A stretch of DNA of 64,000 nt, taken from assembly GCA_026261815.1 (NCBI GenBank), contig JAMPIT010000566.1:27615001-27679000 (forward strand), in the 5' to 3' direction. The stretch's first letter is position 1, and every line of letters starts with the position of its first letter. Shown here in pieces: positions 1 to 12,901 of this stretch. The translations under genes and the position numbers were made by a program. Under the pieces are notes generated by a model. That model did not search any database, had not been told where the DNA came from, and worked only from the letters and a program-made list of their open reading frames with translations. This DNA comes from Monarcha castaneiventris obscurior (lineage: Eukaryota > Chordata > Aves > Passeriformes > Monarchidae).

Positions 1-1137
1 GAATATCTTGCTTCTGTGTCATGCCATTCAAATGGCAAAGGAAAAATAACCAATTCATTTCTGGCAGAAAAGATTAAAGAAAATTAATAACTCAATGAAG
101 CTAAGACAAGGTAAGTTTGCTACATGTCAAAATGTTGAAAATATAAAGCCACAGAAATGGCAGCTTAATCTGCAATAGATACAAGAAAAAAACCAAGGTA
201 ATATATAAAAGAAGCTAATCAATACTGCAGTAAACCATGACAGAGGTATGGGTTGGTACAGATAGAGCTGGAAATACAGAAGAGCTCTAAAGAATCAACA
301 AAAGGATGCAGTGAGCAACTGTATATGAAAACTAAGGAATATGAAAAATTTACATGAGAAGGCATTATTATAATCTATAAAAGTTAAGAAACAACATAAT
401 ATGTCAGACTACTCTCTAGACATGCTTGCTAGACTGCACTCAAGCTGTGCAAATCTTATGTGAAGATTGATGTGTCAAAGGGGTAGCTTTGATATATTTA
501 GCTGTTGGGGAGTCTCATAGAAATGTTTCTCACAGACTGGTATGTGAGAGTATGTTTTTGCAGGGGTGCATGTGTGTGTGCGTGTAAGGCAACAGAGTTT
601 TCAAAGACTACTACACAAAACAAAACCAGTCTAGATTATTCATGATCAAGATAATAATGTAAAGATTTGGGGATTTTGCTGATTTTCTCTAAACTGATAG
701 GGACTAGCATGACTACTTTGGCTCAAACTGAAATGAGACATATTGGAGAAAGTTTCTTTGTAAGATTTCCTCTCCCCATCCCATTTTCTGAGACACATTA
801 ACTAAATATTCTCTCCTCCTTAGTACTCTAAGCAGTGAATAAAACATACTGGTCCTTTTATTTTATGATATTTTTCTCTTAAACATCAATGACATAATGC
901 TGCTGTCACTAACAATACCATGTATTATTAATAAGACATAGACAGAAAAAAAAGTAAGATTTTAATGAGTTTTTTGAGGATATGACAGGGATGGGCCCTG
1001 CTATCTTCAAGGTAAAATCCACTATATGTAATGGCATGAGGCACCACATGCAAAAAACTCATTAAAAGAGCAAAAAGTTAGAAGAATGAAATGCAACAAC
1101 AAGATTTATAGTACTGTAATTACCTTACCTACTTAAT
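1..1137. other. unique AT-rich DNA, no gene
   Basis: No coding frame, RNA gene or repeat that I recognise. It is A/T-rich with a short GT-rich patch near 565-585. It is most likely intergenic or intronic. Confidence 0.55.
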
Positions 1138-1215
1138 GCTTCAGAACATGGATAAATGTCCTGACCCTTTGGGAGCAAAGTAAACGGCACTATATAAATC
1201 ATTGTCATTAAGCTA
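1138..1215 (+). repeat. possible ancient LINE/SINE tail
   Basis: The stretch ends in cggcactatataaatcattg followed by tcatta. This resembles the GCTATATAAAT...ATTATTA-type 3' tails of old L2- or CORE-SINE-like elements in amniotes. The match is short and from memory, so the family is not fixed. It could also be a chance TATA-like string. Confidence 0.3.
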
Positions 1216-1284
1216 TTAAAAATTATGGGTGGTTTTGCAGTTCCCCTTTGTACTATTTGAAATTGAAGGAATTCCTCTTTTGGT

Positions 1285-1345
1285 TAGCTGGGTTTGTTTG
1301 GTTGTTTTGTTTTTGTTTTTGTTTTTGTTTTTTTGGTGTGTGTGT
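1285..1345 (+). repeat. (TTTTTG)n low-complexity tract
   Basis: A run of GTTTTT units merges into a short (TG)n stretch. The 72-codon frame across it (1229-1447) is a by-product of the F/L-coding repeat and is not a gene. A similar G/T-only stretch lies at about 1715-1790. Confidence 0.85.
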
Positions 1346-4300
1346 GAAGGCAGAAGACATTTCTTCTCACTTGGAATGATGTTTCAAACAATAAAAGGTC
1401 AATTTGCTAGCTTCATTTTTTTTTTTCTGTGTAAACTAAGCTTTTAATTGTAATAAAATGCACCCTATTTCTCTCCAAAATCCTGTTAATCTTTTATTTT
1501 AATGTTATAATCCCATCTAAACTCTGGCTTGCTTCAGCACAAAATTTAACTTTTTACTTTTCCCTCTCTTCAGTAGTGATAAGTCAAAGAATAACTTTTG
1601 AAAGGAAGAGTTATCACTCACCATCTAATGTTAATGGAAGATATGTTTGAGGAAAAGAGTTCTACCTCCCTACAAGAGTTGGAAAATTGGGTCTGACAGG
1701 CTCTTTATTTTAACTGTTGTGGGTTTTGTTTATGGGATTTTTGTTTGTTTGCTTGTTTGGGGTTTTCTGTTTTGTTTTGGTTTTTTCCTTTGAAATCTCT
1801 TCATGTAGAATAGTCTATGAGTAGCAACATCTTACTCTTATAACAAAAAACAGTGGTACTCAGTTTTATTGGCTTATTTTTCTTCTATCCATTCTTGGCA
1901 TACAGGTCAATATCCCCAAAATACTTGTATCTCAATCAGCAATATTCTTCTGAAGTTCTTTACTGATTTTATCCATTGACATAATGTAAACTATTTGCAC
2001 AGAATATGTTAATGGTGTGTTACTATAGAATCTGTACCAGTTTGGTAGTCTGTAGCCAACTGTCTTTTTTAAATCATCTTAAATATAGTACTTTAATTGT
2101 CTTCACTCTTGGGTTGTCAGAACTGAAAAAAGGATTTTCCAAATATCCCAGCTGCATCTTGTAATAGCAATTTTTACCCTATAGTTTCCATTTCTTGAAG
2201 GATAAAAAGGTTTACCATGTAACTAGAAGCTCAAATATAGATAAATACATAAAAATAAAATGTGGGCTATATCTCAGTACTCTGGCAAAATAAGCTGAGT
2301 AAATCAGTATTGGTTTTAACAATCCAGTCAGATGGATAATTTTATAAAGAAACAATATATCTTGATGGCTTAGTATTGTAGTAATTCCTAAATTAATGAC
2401 CTTGCTGTTCCATAAAATTTTACTGTATTCAGGATTTAAATATAGGGCCACCAATGCCAGCATTTATTACTAATAACTGAAAAATGTAATACCAAGTGAA
2501 TGTTCAGCAATCTTTCTGCTGGAACTTAATGAGGGTGAGATGCTAGATACTAAGTAAATTCTTTGATGCTTGCTGAGAGGTAAGAAACAAGAATGGAGAG
2601 AAACACTAACCTCTCAGCAATCATAAATCTGTCTCTAAATATTTGTAAACCTGAGACTTAAATTCATAGTTTGAACCTCAAATACATCGATCTCAGTCTT
2701 CCCCTGAAGTTCAAACAATAGCCTTTTATTTCAAAATAAGATGAAGAGAGATTCTGGAGTTTACACTTTTCTCATGAGAATACTACTCCAAGAAATAAGA
2801 AACCCTGCAAAGTTACCTTTCTGTGGGTATAAGATCATGAGATGGCTTCCCTTAACTTCAAACTTATCTTTGCTCTGACACTCAGATCTTCCTTGGAGAT
2901 AGAACATGTATCAGACTAAGAAAGGCACACCATGCAAGTTCCTCAAGTCTGGCAGGAACGCATCAATCATGCAGATACACACGTGTGTGGTTATCACAAC
3001 AGCAGCATTATGACAGGTTCTATGGCCATGCTCAGTTCATCCTTGCAGTCTATGTCACTGATTTAAATTGACATCCCAAAGGGGGACACGGAGATATTTC
3101 TGTCGTGCAGGAAGAACTTATGTTCCCAAAATAACTAGCATCCAATGAAATTAATTTTTGTCATAAAATTAATATTTTTCTAAACCTTAAATATTTAAGG
3201 AAAAATCTGAAAATTTTTCCTTAGAAATCAGTAGCTAAATATTATATACTACAGTTTTCCTTACCATTTTTTATTTTCAGTCATATTTAAAATGTCTGTG
3301 TATATCAATTAATACAGGCAAATCTACAGTTGTCAAAGTAAAATATTGGCAAGAACCAACTTTCCACTTTCTGAATGCTATTGATTAATTTGTTTCTATC
3401 TCAATCTCTTCTTCTTCTTTTATTATTTTTTTATCCCTTATATAAATCACATAAGGTCACATAAATGTAGTACCTTTTAAAATTGAGTGACCAGTGCTTG
3501 CAATTGGTGAATGGACATGCACGTGTGACCATCTAAACAAAAACTAATAAAATTTCTCAACCATATCATCTTTCATCCTTTATATTCCACATTTTGTAAA
3601 ACAAAAGAAGATGCAATCCATTAAGTTGTTTAACCTATGGAAAGTGTGTATGTGTAAGACTCACTGGGAGAAAAATGTGGAAAGCTATACAGACGTAAAC
3701 TTACTGCATAAGAATGCCTGGCTTGGCCTTGGAAACTACAATACTTTTCTTCTGGAAGGCAGAATGAGTGGAAGACATAAGTGTGTAGCTTTTTGACACT
3801 CATATTCTAATCTGAGACTAGAAAAGCCTGTATGCAACCATGGGTGAGACCCTGCTCCTTGCTTCAGAAGCTTTGCTCTGGTAGAATATAGAAAACATGG
3901 TAATGCAATACATAAAATCAAGTATGGGTATGTTTGATAGACAGTGCTGAGATGTATACTCAGAGTGATCTGATAACTGGGATCCCTTGGGCAATCTATT
4001 GGACAAAAAAAGGTTTCTTTTTCTTGTGAAATCTTTACAATTGTCTGCTTCTTATAGCATAAATATTAATAAATGCTGAGACGGACAGGAAACACAAACA
4101 CTTGTTTAGAAATGGATGCTTTGTTTCCATTTTTGTCTAAATTTTGAAACATTTTGATCACAACAAAAATATTAGCATATTAAAAAAATCAGTTTCTAGC
4201 ATTTCTTTTTAGAGTGTTTGGATTCAGATTCTCAGATTTATTTGACAAACCTAAAACTCCAAAACACCCAATCATTACAATCTAATCATTCTTTACTAAT

Positions 4301-5486
4301 TGAACAGCATAATTCATCAGAAGCATATTTCCTGGAAAAAAAAAAATGCATAAAAGACACCATTTTCTTTTCAAAATGTCCCAGAATATCTTTTCTTAAA
4401 AAGTGCTTCTTCCTATTTCACACCAAAAATCAAGTCAAAAGCAAAAAATGAAATATGGAGTTTGCTGGGGAGTAATCCTTAGCAAAAATAGTCTTCAAGG
4501 TGCAGTTCATCAAGATTTTACAGGGAGTAACTATTCAGCTGATTGTTTAAAACCAACCATTTCACAGAAGCTTTTTCTCTGAAAGGCTAATTGTTTGCAG
4601 TAGAATTGCCTCAGTTAACTACTTCTTGTGGCTTTTCACTGCTTCTTTAACAGTGTGATAAATTTAACAGAGATTGTGAATGCTATGAAACTGACAATAA
4701 GAAACTGCTTAATAACTTTCTCTTGATATTTTTAACTGAAATGTAGCTTCAGTGACTTAGAAACATTCTCATTAGAACAAAAAAAAATGAACATGAATTT
4801 TCAGTCACTAAAAATGATGAGTTTTCTTCACAGTTCATAAAATATCTCCATCCAATCTTTAATACTAGTTATTTAATTTATTTATTATTCATCTTCTGTG
4901 TTTATCATTAGTTTTAATTCTTGCTATAAATGGGAGTGACAGTGCAGGAAATGAGGGGTGAATAGGCAAGAGGAAGAGAGCTTAACTGTGGTTCTTAGCA
5001 CTATCAACTAATGGCAGGATATGAAATATTTCAAGAAATAAAAGGAAATTATTCCCACTCATCTTTTCTTTATTCCAGAAATTCTCTCTTGTAAAGGAAG
5101 TTACAGTCAAATATGAAGACATCCCAAAAAAATAAAACCACAAATAAATAGAAATCCCAAATAAGAAAGCAAAAAAAAAATAAACTAAAACAGCAAAACA
5201 AAATGAAACAAAAAAATACCCAGATAGAAACTGAAACAAGTTAAAACTCTGGTCGTCTTCTTCCCCGCAAAAGCAAAATGAAAAAAGAACTCAAAAATAA
5301 CAAACCCACTAAAAAATCCATCTTCCAGAACCTCAAACACTAAGATATTCTATCTTTTGTTATAGATTAGGAGGAGCTACCTGACATGAGAGAGTTTGTA
5401 ATATCTTTTTCATACTGTGGGGTTTTATTCTGGTTCATAGACATTCCTTATCATTGAACGTTCATTTTTCTTGATGAGAAGAGACA
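1346..5486. other. unique AT-rich DNA, no gene
   Basis: About 4 kb without a recognisable gene. The short open frames here (61-85 codons) show no conserved motif. The stretch at 5100-5340 is A-rich low-complexity sequence, and it produces the F-rich minus-strand frame at 4982-5239. Nothing resembles CR1 or LTR sequence. Confidence 0.55.
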
Positions 5487-6170
5487 ATGGCACTACTGGG
5501 AAAAATTTCTCTCCAGGGCTGTCTCTTTAGAGTTATCCAAGAAGATCACAGAACAGGCCAAAGTCTGCCCTCCTATTCTTGGTTTTTTTCTTTTTTTCTT
5601 TTTTTGTCTCCTATCAGGATCCCAAACTCTGTCATTTCATGGTCACCACAGCAAAGCTGCATCCAGCCTTCCCATCCCCACCCAGTTCATTCTGGTGTGT
5701 AACTATCATTGGGTCCAGCAGAGCAATTCCCTCCTCAGCTCTGCAGTCACCTGTGCCAGGATGTTGACATCAATGAACTCTAGAAATTTTCTGGCTTATT
5801 TTTGTCATGCCGTGCTGTTCTTCCAACAGATATGGGACCCGGGCCTGCAGGCACAAGGCTTCTTCCAATTATTGAAGAAGGCCTCACCAACTTCTACCTC
5901 CTGACTGGTAGGTCTGTAGCAAACACTTTCACAATGTTGCCCATGCTGTTCTGCCCATTAATCCCAATCAACAAGCTCTTAGCTTGCTCATCACCCATCC
6001 TAAGGCAGAGGTCCACACATTCTCACTGTTCTCTCACAAAAGGGGCAAAATCCCCTCCTTGCCATTCCAGCCCATCCTTCCCAAAGGACTGCATCCATTC
6101 ATGGCAGCATGCCAGTTATGTGAACTATGTCACCAGGGTAGCATGATCTTCTTTCATACAGACCTCTAAT
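5487..6170 (-). mobile_element. CR1 LINE fragment, ORF2 endonuclease region
   Basis: Read on the minus strand, the sequence follows CR1 ORF2 from the apurinic endonuclease domain into the start of the reverse transcriptase region. Recognisable landmarks are the stretch for TGTTTGCTACAGACCTACC (the CYRP peptide), the GACCATGAAATGACAGAGTT stretch (endonuclease SDHEM-like end) and AGGGCAGACTTTGGCCTGTT just after it. All frames are broken. A (T7C)n insertion at about 5582-5608 interrupts the copy. It has neither the CR1 5' end nor the 3' tip, so it is an internal relic. The plus-strand frames here (114 codons at 5802-6146 and others) are antisense shadows. Confidence 0.85.
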
Positions 6171-7634
6171 TCTTCCTGTTTACAAAAGTCATTCTGTAAG
6201 TTTGAAAAGGAAAAGTTTCTATTCCCAAACAATATTTTTTAAAAGCACTTTCCTAATCATTCTTTATGAGCATGTAGAAGATACAGACTCAAGTTCCTGC
6301 TTTTTTTAATTTGGAACAAACTACGAAATTAATTCACATATCGTTGTAAGATATTTAGCACTTTTTACCTTTGCTAACAAATGCTGTCATCTGTATGAAG
6401 TGCCTCATGTGGAGCTCCAGTCCAGAAGCCAGGTATCACATTTTAAATTGTTTGATCTCCAGCTCCTTATACAATAATAAAACTTTTAGATTCAGAACAC
6501 GCCTCCTTTTTACCATGCTGCTAGATATAACCATGGAAGGAAAACCTGTTTGTGTCATTATTAAAGAGTGCACAAAAGTTATCAGAAGAACAGGACTTGG
6601 ATACCTTGGGACAGATGAGAACTCAAACCATCTAAGAATCGAGTCCTCAGAGAAAACACAAGTGAAAGCTGGTTCTTAGTGCTGCAGTCAGCTCCAGCAG
6701 GTCAGCCACAAGATTATTTTTGTTTGGTAGCTTCTTCTGTAAATGTGTGGTTCCAAAATGGGTAGCTGGATTCTCTTAACCTCTAGTTAAGGCAAAGCGT
6801 CAAGTCTAAGTATTTGATGTTTCCCCTGTATTTACCTTTAGAATGATGGAAACTTCTGAAATCAGCTGAACTTTAAAAACATTTAATAAATTGTAATATT
6901 TATTGGGAGTGACTAAAATAAAAGTCAAAGCATGCATATTTTTGTGAGGAATACAGTCAAAGATATACATAAGATATTAACATTATCCCTTTGCTGGTTT
7001 TATGCAGCAGATTTAAAAAAAAAAAAATCCAAAACCCTCTGAATATTGTTTTTTAGTAGGTTTTCCAGTATTCTGTCTTCAGGGCCCAAAGACAGACATC
7101 CCAATGCCACTGGAGCTGGTAAAACAGCTGAGCAGGAATACAGTTATGACTGTTTTTCATAGGGGTGTAAAGCTGAACATAGCTGGTCAATAGTTGAGAG
7201 AGATGGTAAAGATGTTGGTCAAAAGCAAGAAACAAAAGAAAAGTCAGAAAGAGGGCTGAATAATTAGCTTTAGATATTTGTTGTTGTTATCATTATTGTC
7301 CTTCTTCCTCTTCTTTCTTTTATTGTTATTATTCTTGTTGTAATTGGTTCTATATTTTTGTAATACTCAATGCTTTCGAGAGACTGGAATGCTAATGGCT
7401 CAAATGATCTGGGTGCAAACTGATGATGTGCAAAGTAACTGCCCAGCTGTAGAGGGGACCTGGCACCTCAAGCTACAAACTGGGTGTTGAACAAGATAAG
7501 GGAAGGAGCTGATAAGAGGCAGATTATGCTCTTTAACATTGCTGAAGTCCTTGCTCAAATGGTTCAGCTGTGAAAACTCCTTTTTGAGTTGAGAAATACT
7601 GGGACATTCACAGGTAGCCTGAAGGCATTTATCC
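6171..7634. other. unique DNA, no gene
   Basis: No recognised gene or mobile element. The 102-codon frame at 6371-6679 and the 80-codon minus frame at 7400-7642 carry no family motif. A T/TTG/TTA low-complexity patch lies at about 7278-7345. Confidence 0.5.
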
Positions 7635-7960
7635 CTGCTCATGGGCTATAATGGACCATAAATTATTCAACCGCTGACATAAGAGGCAGCTGTAACATCT
7701 TATATCATCAAAGACTCCTGAAGTGTCCCGTGATGGGAAGTATTACATCATCCACTGTAAAACTCCCTGCCCTAGGGAAAGTATCTGCATGTTCCCTTAA
7801 CCTGAGTGAATATAAACCCTGTGGATGGTGTATTTTGGTTTCCCTCATGGGATCAAGACTGTGACTGTCACTTTGACCAACAGACATTGAAATTGCAACA
7901 ACAAAATCTTGTCATGTAATCCACGGGTGGTGGGATCTTTCTACTCTTTTCCTCCTCTGT
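7635..7960 (+). mobile_element. probable old LTR (endogenous retrovirus)
   Basis: The order of elements is that of an LTR: a mixed U3-like region, a TATA box (TATAAA at 7811-7816), then a leader-like stretch that includes the phrase tgactgtcactttgaccaac. I recall similar sequence from avian ERV LTRs. I could not place the termini or a target-site duplication, and no clear AATAAA is visible, so the limits are approximate. It may extend left to about 7400. Confidence 0.45.
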
Positions 7961-9382
7961 TTTCTTAAATGATATTTTTATGCTTTTATATTTCCATATT
8001 ACTATAGATAGCAAAATGGCTACATACCTGCTTTCCATTGCAAACAAATTGTTCTAAAATAAAACCTACATATAAATATTTGCAAACACCAAAGACTCAG
8101 TGTTGCTTCCCTCTTATCTGCCCTAAGGGATCTCTAAACAAGAATCTGGGTTACTTTTCCTTTCTGGGGTGGGTCATAGCATTATTATTATAAACTCTAT
8201 TGGAAATCTGATCTTGAAATTTTTAATTTTTTTTTTTCCTCCAAAGTAGACCTGTCCTAAGAAGCCTATTTTCAGGCTGAAAAGGGCAGCATCTTTTCTA
8301 TGTGTCTGCCTATGTCTCTTTTGTGTTTCTCTGCAAGTGCTAGAAATTCCTGTATCAGAAGTAATTTCTACCGAAAAGGTCAGCAAAATCAGTACACCTT
8401 TGCAATGTTTTATGCTTTCATGAAATGTATAGTTTGATGAAAATGTGTAATCCACCTGTAATATGAATATCTTTGTTTTACTGCTCACAGAATCTCAGAA
8501 AGCTTCCACTACCACCGGAGAGTTGTTACTGGTGCTCAAAGAACTACTTTACTCAAAGTCAAGGTTGGGAGTTAGGTGTGACTCCTTTTGCATTGCTGTT
8601 TATGGCTTATAGATGACAAGAACACTTAAAATAGATATATCTGCCACAAAAATCTTGCAATAACCAAAATTTCTAAACAGACAAAATATTAATTTTCCAT
8701 GGTCTGGGAAGGGCAATGCTACCTGTTATTAGGTCTCAGCCTTATGCTTTTTGTACTAATAGAAATTTTGTTCCAACTCACAACACATTTGTCTCATTCC
8801 AGCCAGAGACTCAGATACCCCTGATTTTATAGCCTTTTTTGTTTGTTTCTGGAGGAGTCAGAGCTTTTTCAGAACTTGTCAAAATCTATAGCACTCTCTT
8901 CCAGTCAAGGTAACCAACATATTTTTTCAGCTTTCTTAATTTTTGTGAAAGTTTCTCTCTTGGGAGATGCCTAAAGAAGAAATATAAGATGACAAGTGCT
9001 AGTTGCATCACTTAGTGTGACATGCACTGATATGATGGAGACACAGGGCAAAAGATTCTGCATAGATCAGATGCAGGTTCCTGAACGGGCCAAAACAAAA
9101 TCTTAACAATTATTTACATTGGCTCATGCTTCCAAATATTATTTTTTCCTACTAGGAGAACAGCTGGAAGACATTTTTAGACTAAGATTTAGCAACAGCC
9201 CTGACATTTCTAGGTTTTCTATATAGCTTGTGCTTAAAGACAGTCTCTAGTATGGGTAATTCACACAAATTTGTTCATTGCTGTGGTGCTCTGATAGCAA
9301 CTTTGATGGATTCTGACAACTTCCTACATCCCTTTTGTCATCTCTATAGCATCTTCTTTATCTTCCATTATCTGAGAGTTAA
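7961..9382. other. unique DNA, no gene
   Basis: AT-rich sequence with no recognised repeat. The 104-codon minus frame at 8174-8488 shows no conserved domain and has no sign of splice structure. Confidence 0.5.
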
Positions 9383-9387
9383 ACCAC

Positions 9388-9898
9388 TGTACTAGTTTGA
9401 AAAAAAATCAGTGAGAGATCACAAGTCAGAACTATAATTTATTAGGAAAATTAAAATAAATGCAATAGTATAAGAACACTGACAGAGTCAGGATACAACC
9501 TGACACCCTGTTGGTCAGGGTGGTGGTAGCAGTCCAGATGAAGTGTTTCTGTTGAAGCTGTGATCCTGTAGAAGGGCTGGTCTTCCCCTGAAGGTTCAAG
9601 TGGTAGCACTTGTCCTCTGGGAAGCCAGTAGGTAGGGCTGAGTGTGGTGGTGTTCCAAACCTCTGATTATATCCCTGTAGGAATGCTTGATTCCTCCCCC
9701 TGGGTGGAGCATCTCATAATGGGATGATGTAATTTTATGCGTCAGACAGTGAGGCTGGATGGTCCATTAACAGAAGATATCCCCTGGAGGGAATTACCAG
9801 GGGCGTGTCACGGAAGAGATGAAGAACACTGCCCCGCCTGTTTTAAACAGATGGGGATAGATAACTTTTGGTTACATCTTACATTGTAACCTAAAACA
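9388..9898 (-). mobile_element. complete solo LTR, ERVL-type
   Basis: A 511-bp LTR on the minus strand with TGT...ACA ends. It is flanked by identical 5-bp target-site duplications, ACCAC at 9383-9387 and ACCAC at 9899-9903. On the minus strand it has a TATA-like GATATAAT at about 9665-9673 and AATAAA at 9438-9443, about 50 bp before the 3' end, which is a normal U3-R-U5 spacing. A 5-bp duplication is usual for ERVL-class elements, and the sequence matches what I recall of passerine ERVL LTRs. No internal retroviral genes adjoin it, so it is a solo LTR left by LTR-LTR recombination. Confidence 0.88.
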
Positions 9899-9903
9899 AC
9901 CAC

Positions 9904-12896
9904 ACGATTTTATTTTTTTCTTTCTTGTTTGCAAATGTAGATGTTAAAAATAGTGTTAATACATTTTATACTGTTTTCAGCAGGCCTCTGAATGGACAAG
10001 CACATATTTTCTTGCCCACTTTTCTTTCTCAATTCCTCTTTACCATCCTAATCACTGGTCTTGTTAAAAAGGACTTTAAGCTTGTGGAATTACTTCAAGT
10101 TCATTTATAAAAGTCATGGAAGCTCGGTATAGGTTAGTGCAAGATTCTAATTCACGTATCTTCATATTGTAGTCCATTTCTCTGTCGTTACCATGAGGTT
10201 TACAAGCAGACACATTTAGAGAGAGTAATATGCGGAGAAATACTACAAAGGGCTTATGATTTTTATTAATGAACCCCAAACTCCTTATGATTTTTTTCCT
10301 GATAAAGAGGTGATAAGTAAAAAACTACTGCAAAGAGGTTTTTGTTTTATTTTCCAGATTTCTCACTAGCTTTAATATAGATAGTTACAACATAAAAACT
10401 AGAAGGTTTCTCCTGAGGGATAACATGTATACTGACAGCTGAATACAACTAGTTTGCATTTTAAAATATAAGGTTCTGGATTATCAAAGCCTGTATGAAG
10501 ACAGAATTTAAAATATTTAAACAATAATCTTAAGTTTCTTCTTCACACCAAACAAATTTGAAGTTATCACTATTAAAAGCTCAGAAACGTCACTTGAAAT
10601 ACACAATTACTGCTTCCCCATCCATAAACTGTATTTCTAGCAAAATTATCAAAGCTGTATGGTCTGTTGGTCTCATAAGGGCTCTTGGGCAGCTTGTGGA
10701 ACCAGCTCAACTGAGGATACGTGGTTCTGCTTCTGGCATGACTAATGCAGTTGGGAAATATGCCAGGCATCAGGCTCTTGAGGGAGGAGGGAAGAAGAAG
10801 AGAAAGCTAGAAAGAGCCTGGAGGGGAAGATCCAAGCAAATGAGCCAGCAGGCTTCACCGGAACACCATTTGACATTTGCAGGGCTGTAATGTTAGAAGC
10901 CTGCAGCAATACTGAAGCCCTGCTGCTCTAAGGGGCAACTTTACTGCAAAGCAAGCAGTGAACCCCATGGGAACAGGGTTGAAACGTGGACATGAAAATG
11001 AGCAAGCATAACACATCAATCCTTGTGTTGCACAGAGATATAAAGCAGTACAGGAATGGAAGCAACAGTGAGGGACACTTTTTTCTCTTGTAAAGAAAAT
11101 GTAAGGGATTTCATCTGACAGAAAATGCAGGTAGCCTTTTGTGATGGGAAACAAAACTAAAAAAAAAAATCTTAGCCAGACAATTTCCCTGTGAATTTCC
11201 TTCTGAAGCATCAATTAATGCAGAGAAACAACTGCCAGCAGTAGTTGCTCTAAGTCTGGATTCTTTAATTTAAAATAACCTGGCAAATTAAGGTCACTGA
11301 TGTTGCTAGGAAAGATGCCATGCAATTTCTCTCTCTAAGCTACCTCGGTGCATATCAAATACAATTCTCCTTTTCAGTGAAATGATAATTTTATAGCAAG
11401 CTGCCAGCCTCAATGTCAAAGGGGTTTGGTTGGTGATTGCCCAATTTGAACCATCACTGTTTGTTTTCTCTCTCTTTTTTCTTCCCTCTTCTGTATCTGC
11501 TCCTGAAATGCCACCTACCTTGGGAAAACAGATCTTTATTTATAGTGCAGCAAAGATATTAAGGCTGCTAAACTGAGTGAGTTCTTTAAGGTTCATGGCC
11601 AAAAAGGCTGACAAAGCTGTGACTGTTTTCCTCCCCTAGAGGAAGGAAAAGAAATAGGGGGAAAAAAAGGGAAAAAAAACTGACCCCAAACCTGTATCTT
11701 TTGTTCTAGAAGATGACAAAAACTGCAGTACTGATCACTGACAGTAATTTCTTTCTAGTGTACTGCATGAGAAAATGAATGAGAAATGAATTATATGATC
11801 TTGTGACAACTGGCTTTCTACGTGGCTGGGAGGTAGCATTAAAGGCTGTACGATTTCAGAGGAGTTAAACAGTTGCTCAGCTGCAATGCAGGTAATTTGA
11901 ATGAATTATTCTACTTTCAATATGCGGTGTGTAGGCATGCTCCTTCGCCTGAACTGGTCAAAGTTACAGTGTTACAAAGGGTATCATTTCATAATCCAAA
12001 TCTGTTACAGGGAACACTGGCTAAAAACAATTTGCATTTTACAGATTTTTTAGGAGCTTTACACAGATAGTGATCACCAGAATACTCTGTTCCTCAGCTA
12101 GAAAGGCATTTCCATATCCTATACAACAGGTATTACCCTCTGTTTAGCCAGTTCATGCTGTCTCTTAGCCAGACATGGCTGGCTAGGATATGCATAGTAC
12201 TCTGCATATGCATAGCAGTAAATGTGATAAGTACACCTGAGGGGTTGTTTATGTTGCGTGCACAAGAGGGTTTTTTTCCATGTTTTATTTTTGGATTTTT
12301 ATATTATGGGACAGTAAGACTCAAGTTCCATTACTTTCTACAAATAAAGCTATTAATAAACTGTCTTCTCACATTCTCCATAGAATATCCATAGCATTAT
12401 AGGTCATTTGGGTGTGTTCCAATTTACAGGGATTAAAGACAATGATAAGAAAATGAAATCACAAAATATAAACATCTAACTCATTACCATATTCCTGGAA
12501 AACCGGAAAGAAAAAAGTTGGGTGTGTTTAAAACTGCAGTTTACTGCAGGAAAAAAACATCTTTAATATCAGTTTTATCTTATTTTTGTTAAATAAAATG
12601 TTTTTGTGTAACTAGCACTAGTAAATAAAAAAAAGAGCTATGGTTATTACTCTCTTTGGGAAACATGTATCTATATTTGCTGTCTTTAACCTAAGATTTT
12701 CATTATGCTCATATTTATACCAATGCTGTGCAAGGAAGAGATAACAAAGAAAATTGTTTGTAACTTCTGGGGTTTTTTTATTGCTAACATTTCAAAATCA
12801 CCCTGAGAATTGACCTTCAATAGAAGGAACTGCCCTGTATTAATTTATCAAATTTCTACAAAGGGTAGGGTCTTCCCTAAACCTTGCCTTTTGAAT
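9904..12896. other. unique DNA, no gene; possible conserved stretch
   Basis: No gene recognised. Frames at 10558-10890 (+, 110 codons) and 10855-11214 (-, 119 codons) show no domain. The part at about 11220-11470 has a more mixed composition than its surroundings and no repeat match, and could be a conserved non-coding element. 12150-12240 contains palindromic TATGCATA-like words. Confidence 0.45.
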
Positions 12897-12901
12897 GTAA
12901 C

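Noticed and set aside
5802..6146. 114-codon plus-strand frame
   Set aside because: It is antisense to a CR1 ORF2 endonuclease relic.
8482..8500. CACAGAATC string as a CR1 tip
   Set aside because: The flanking sequence does not continue into CR1 on either side, so the short match is probably chance.
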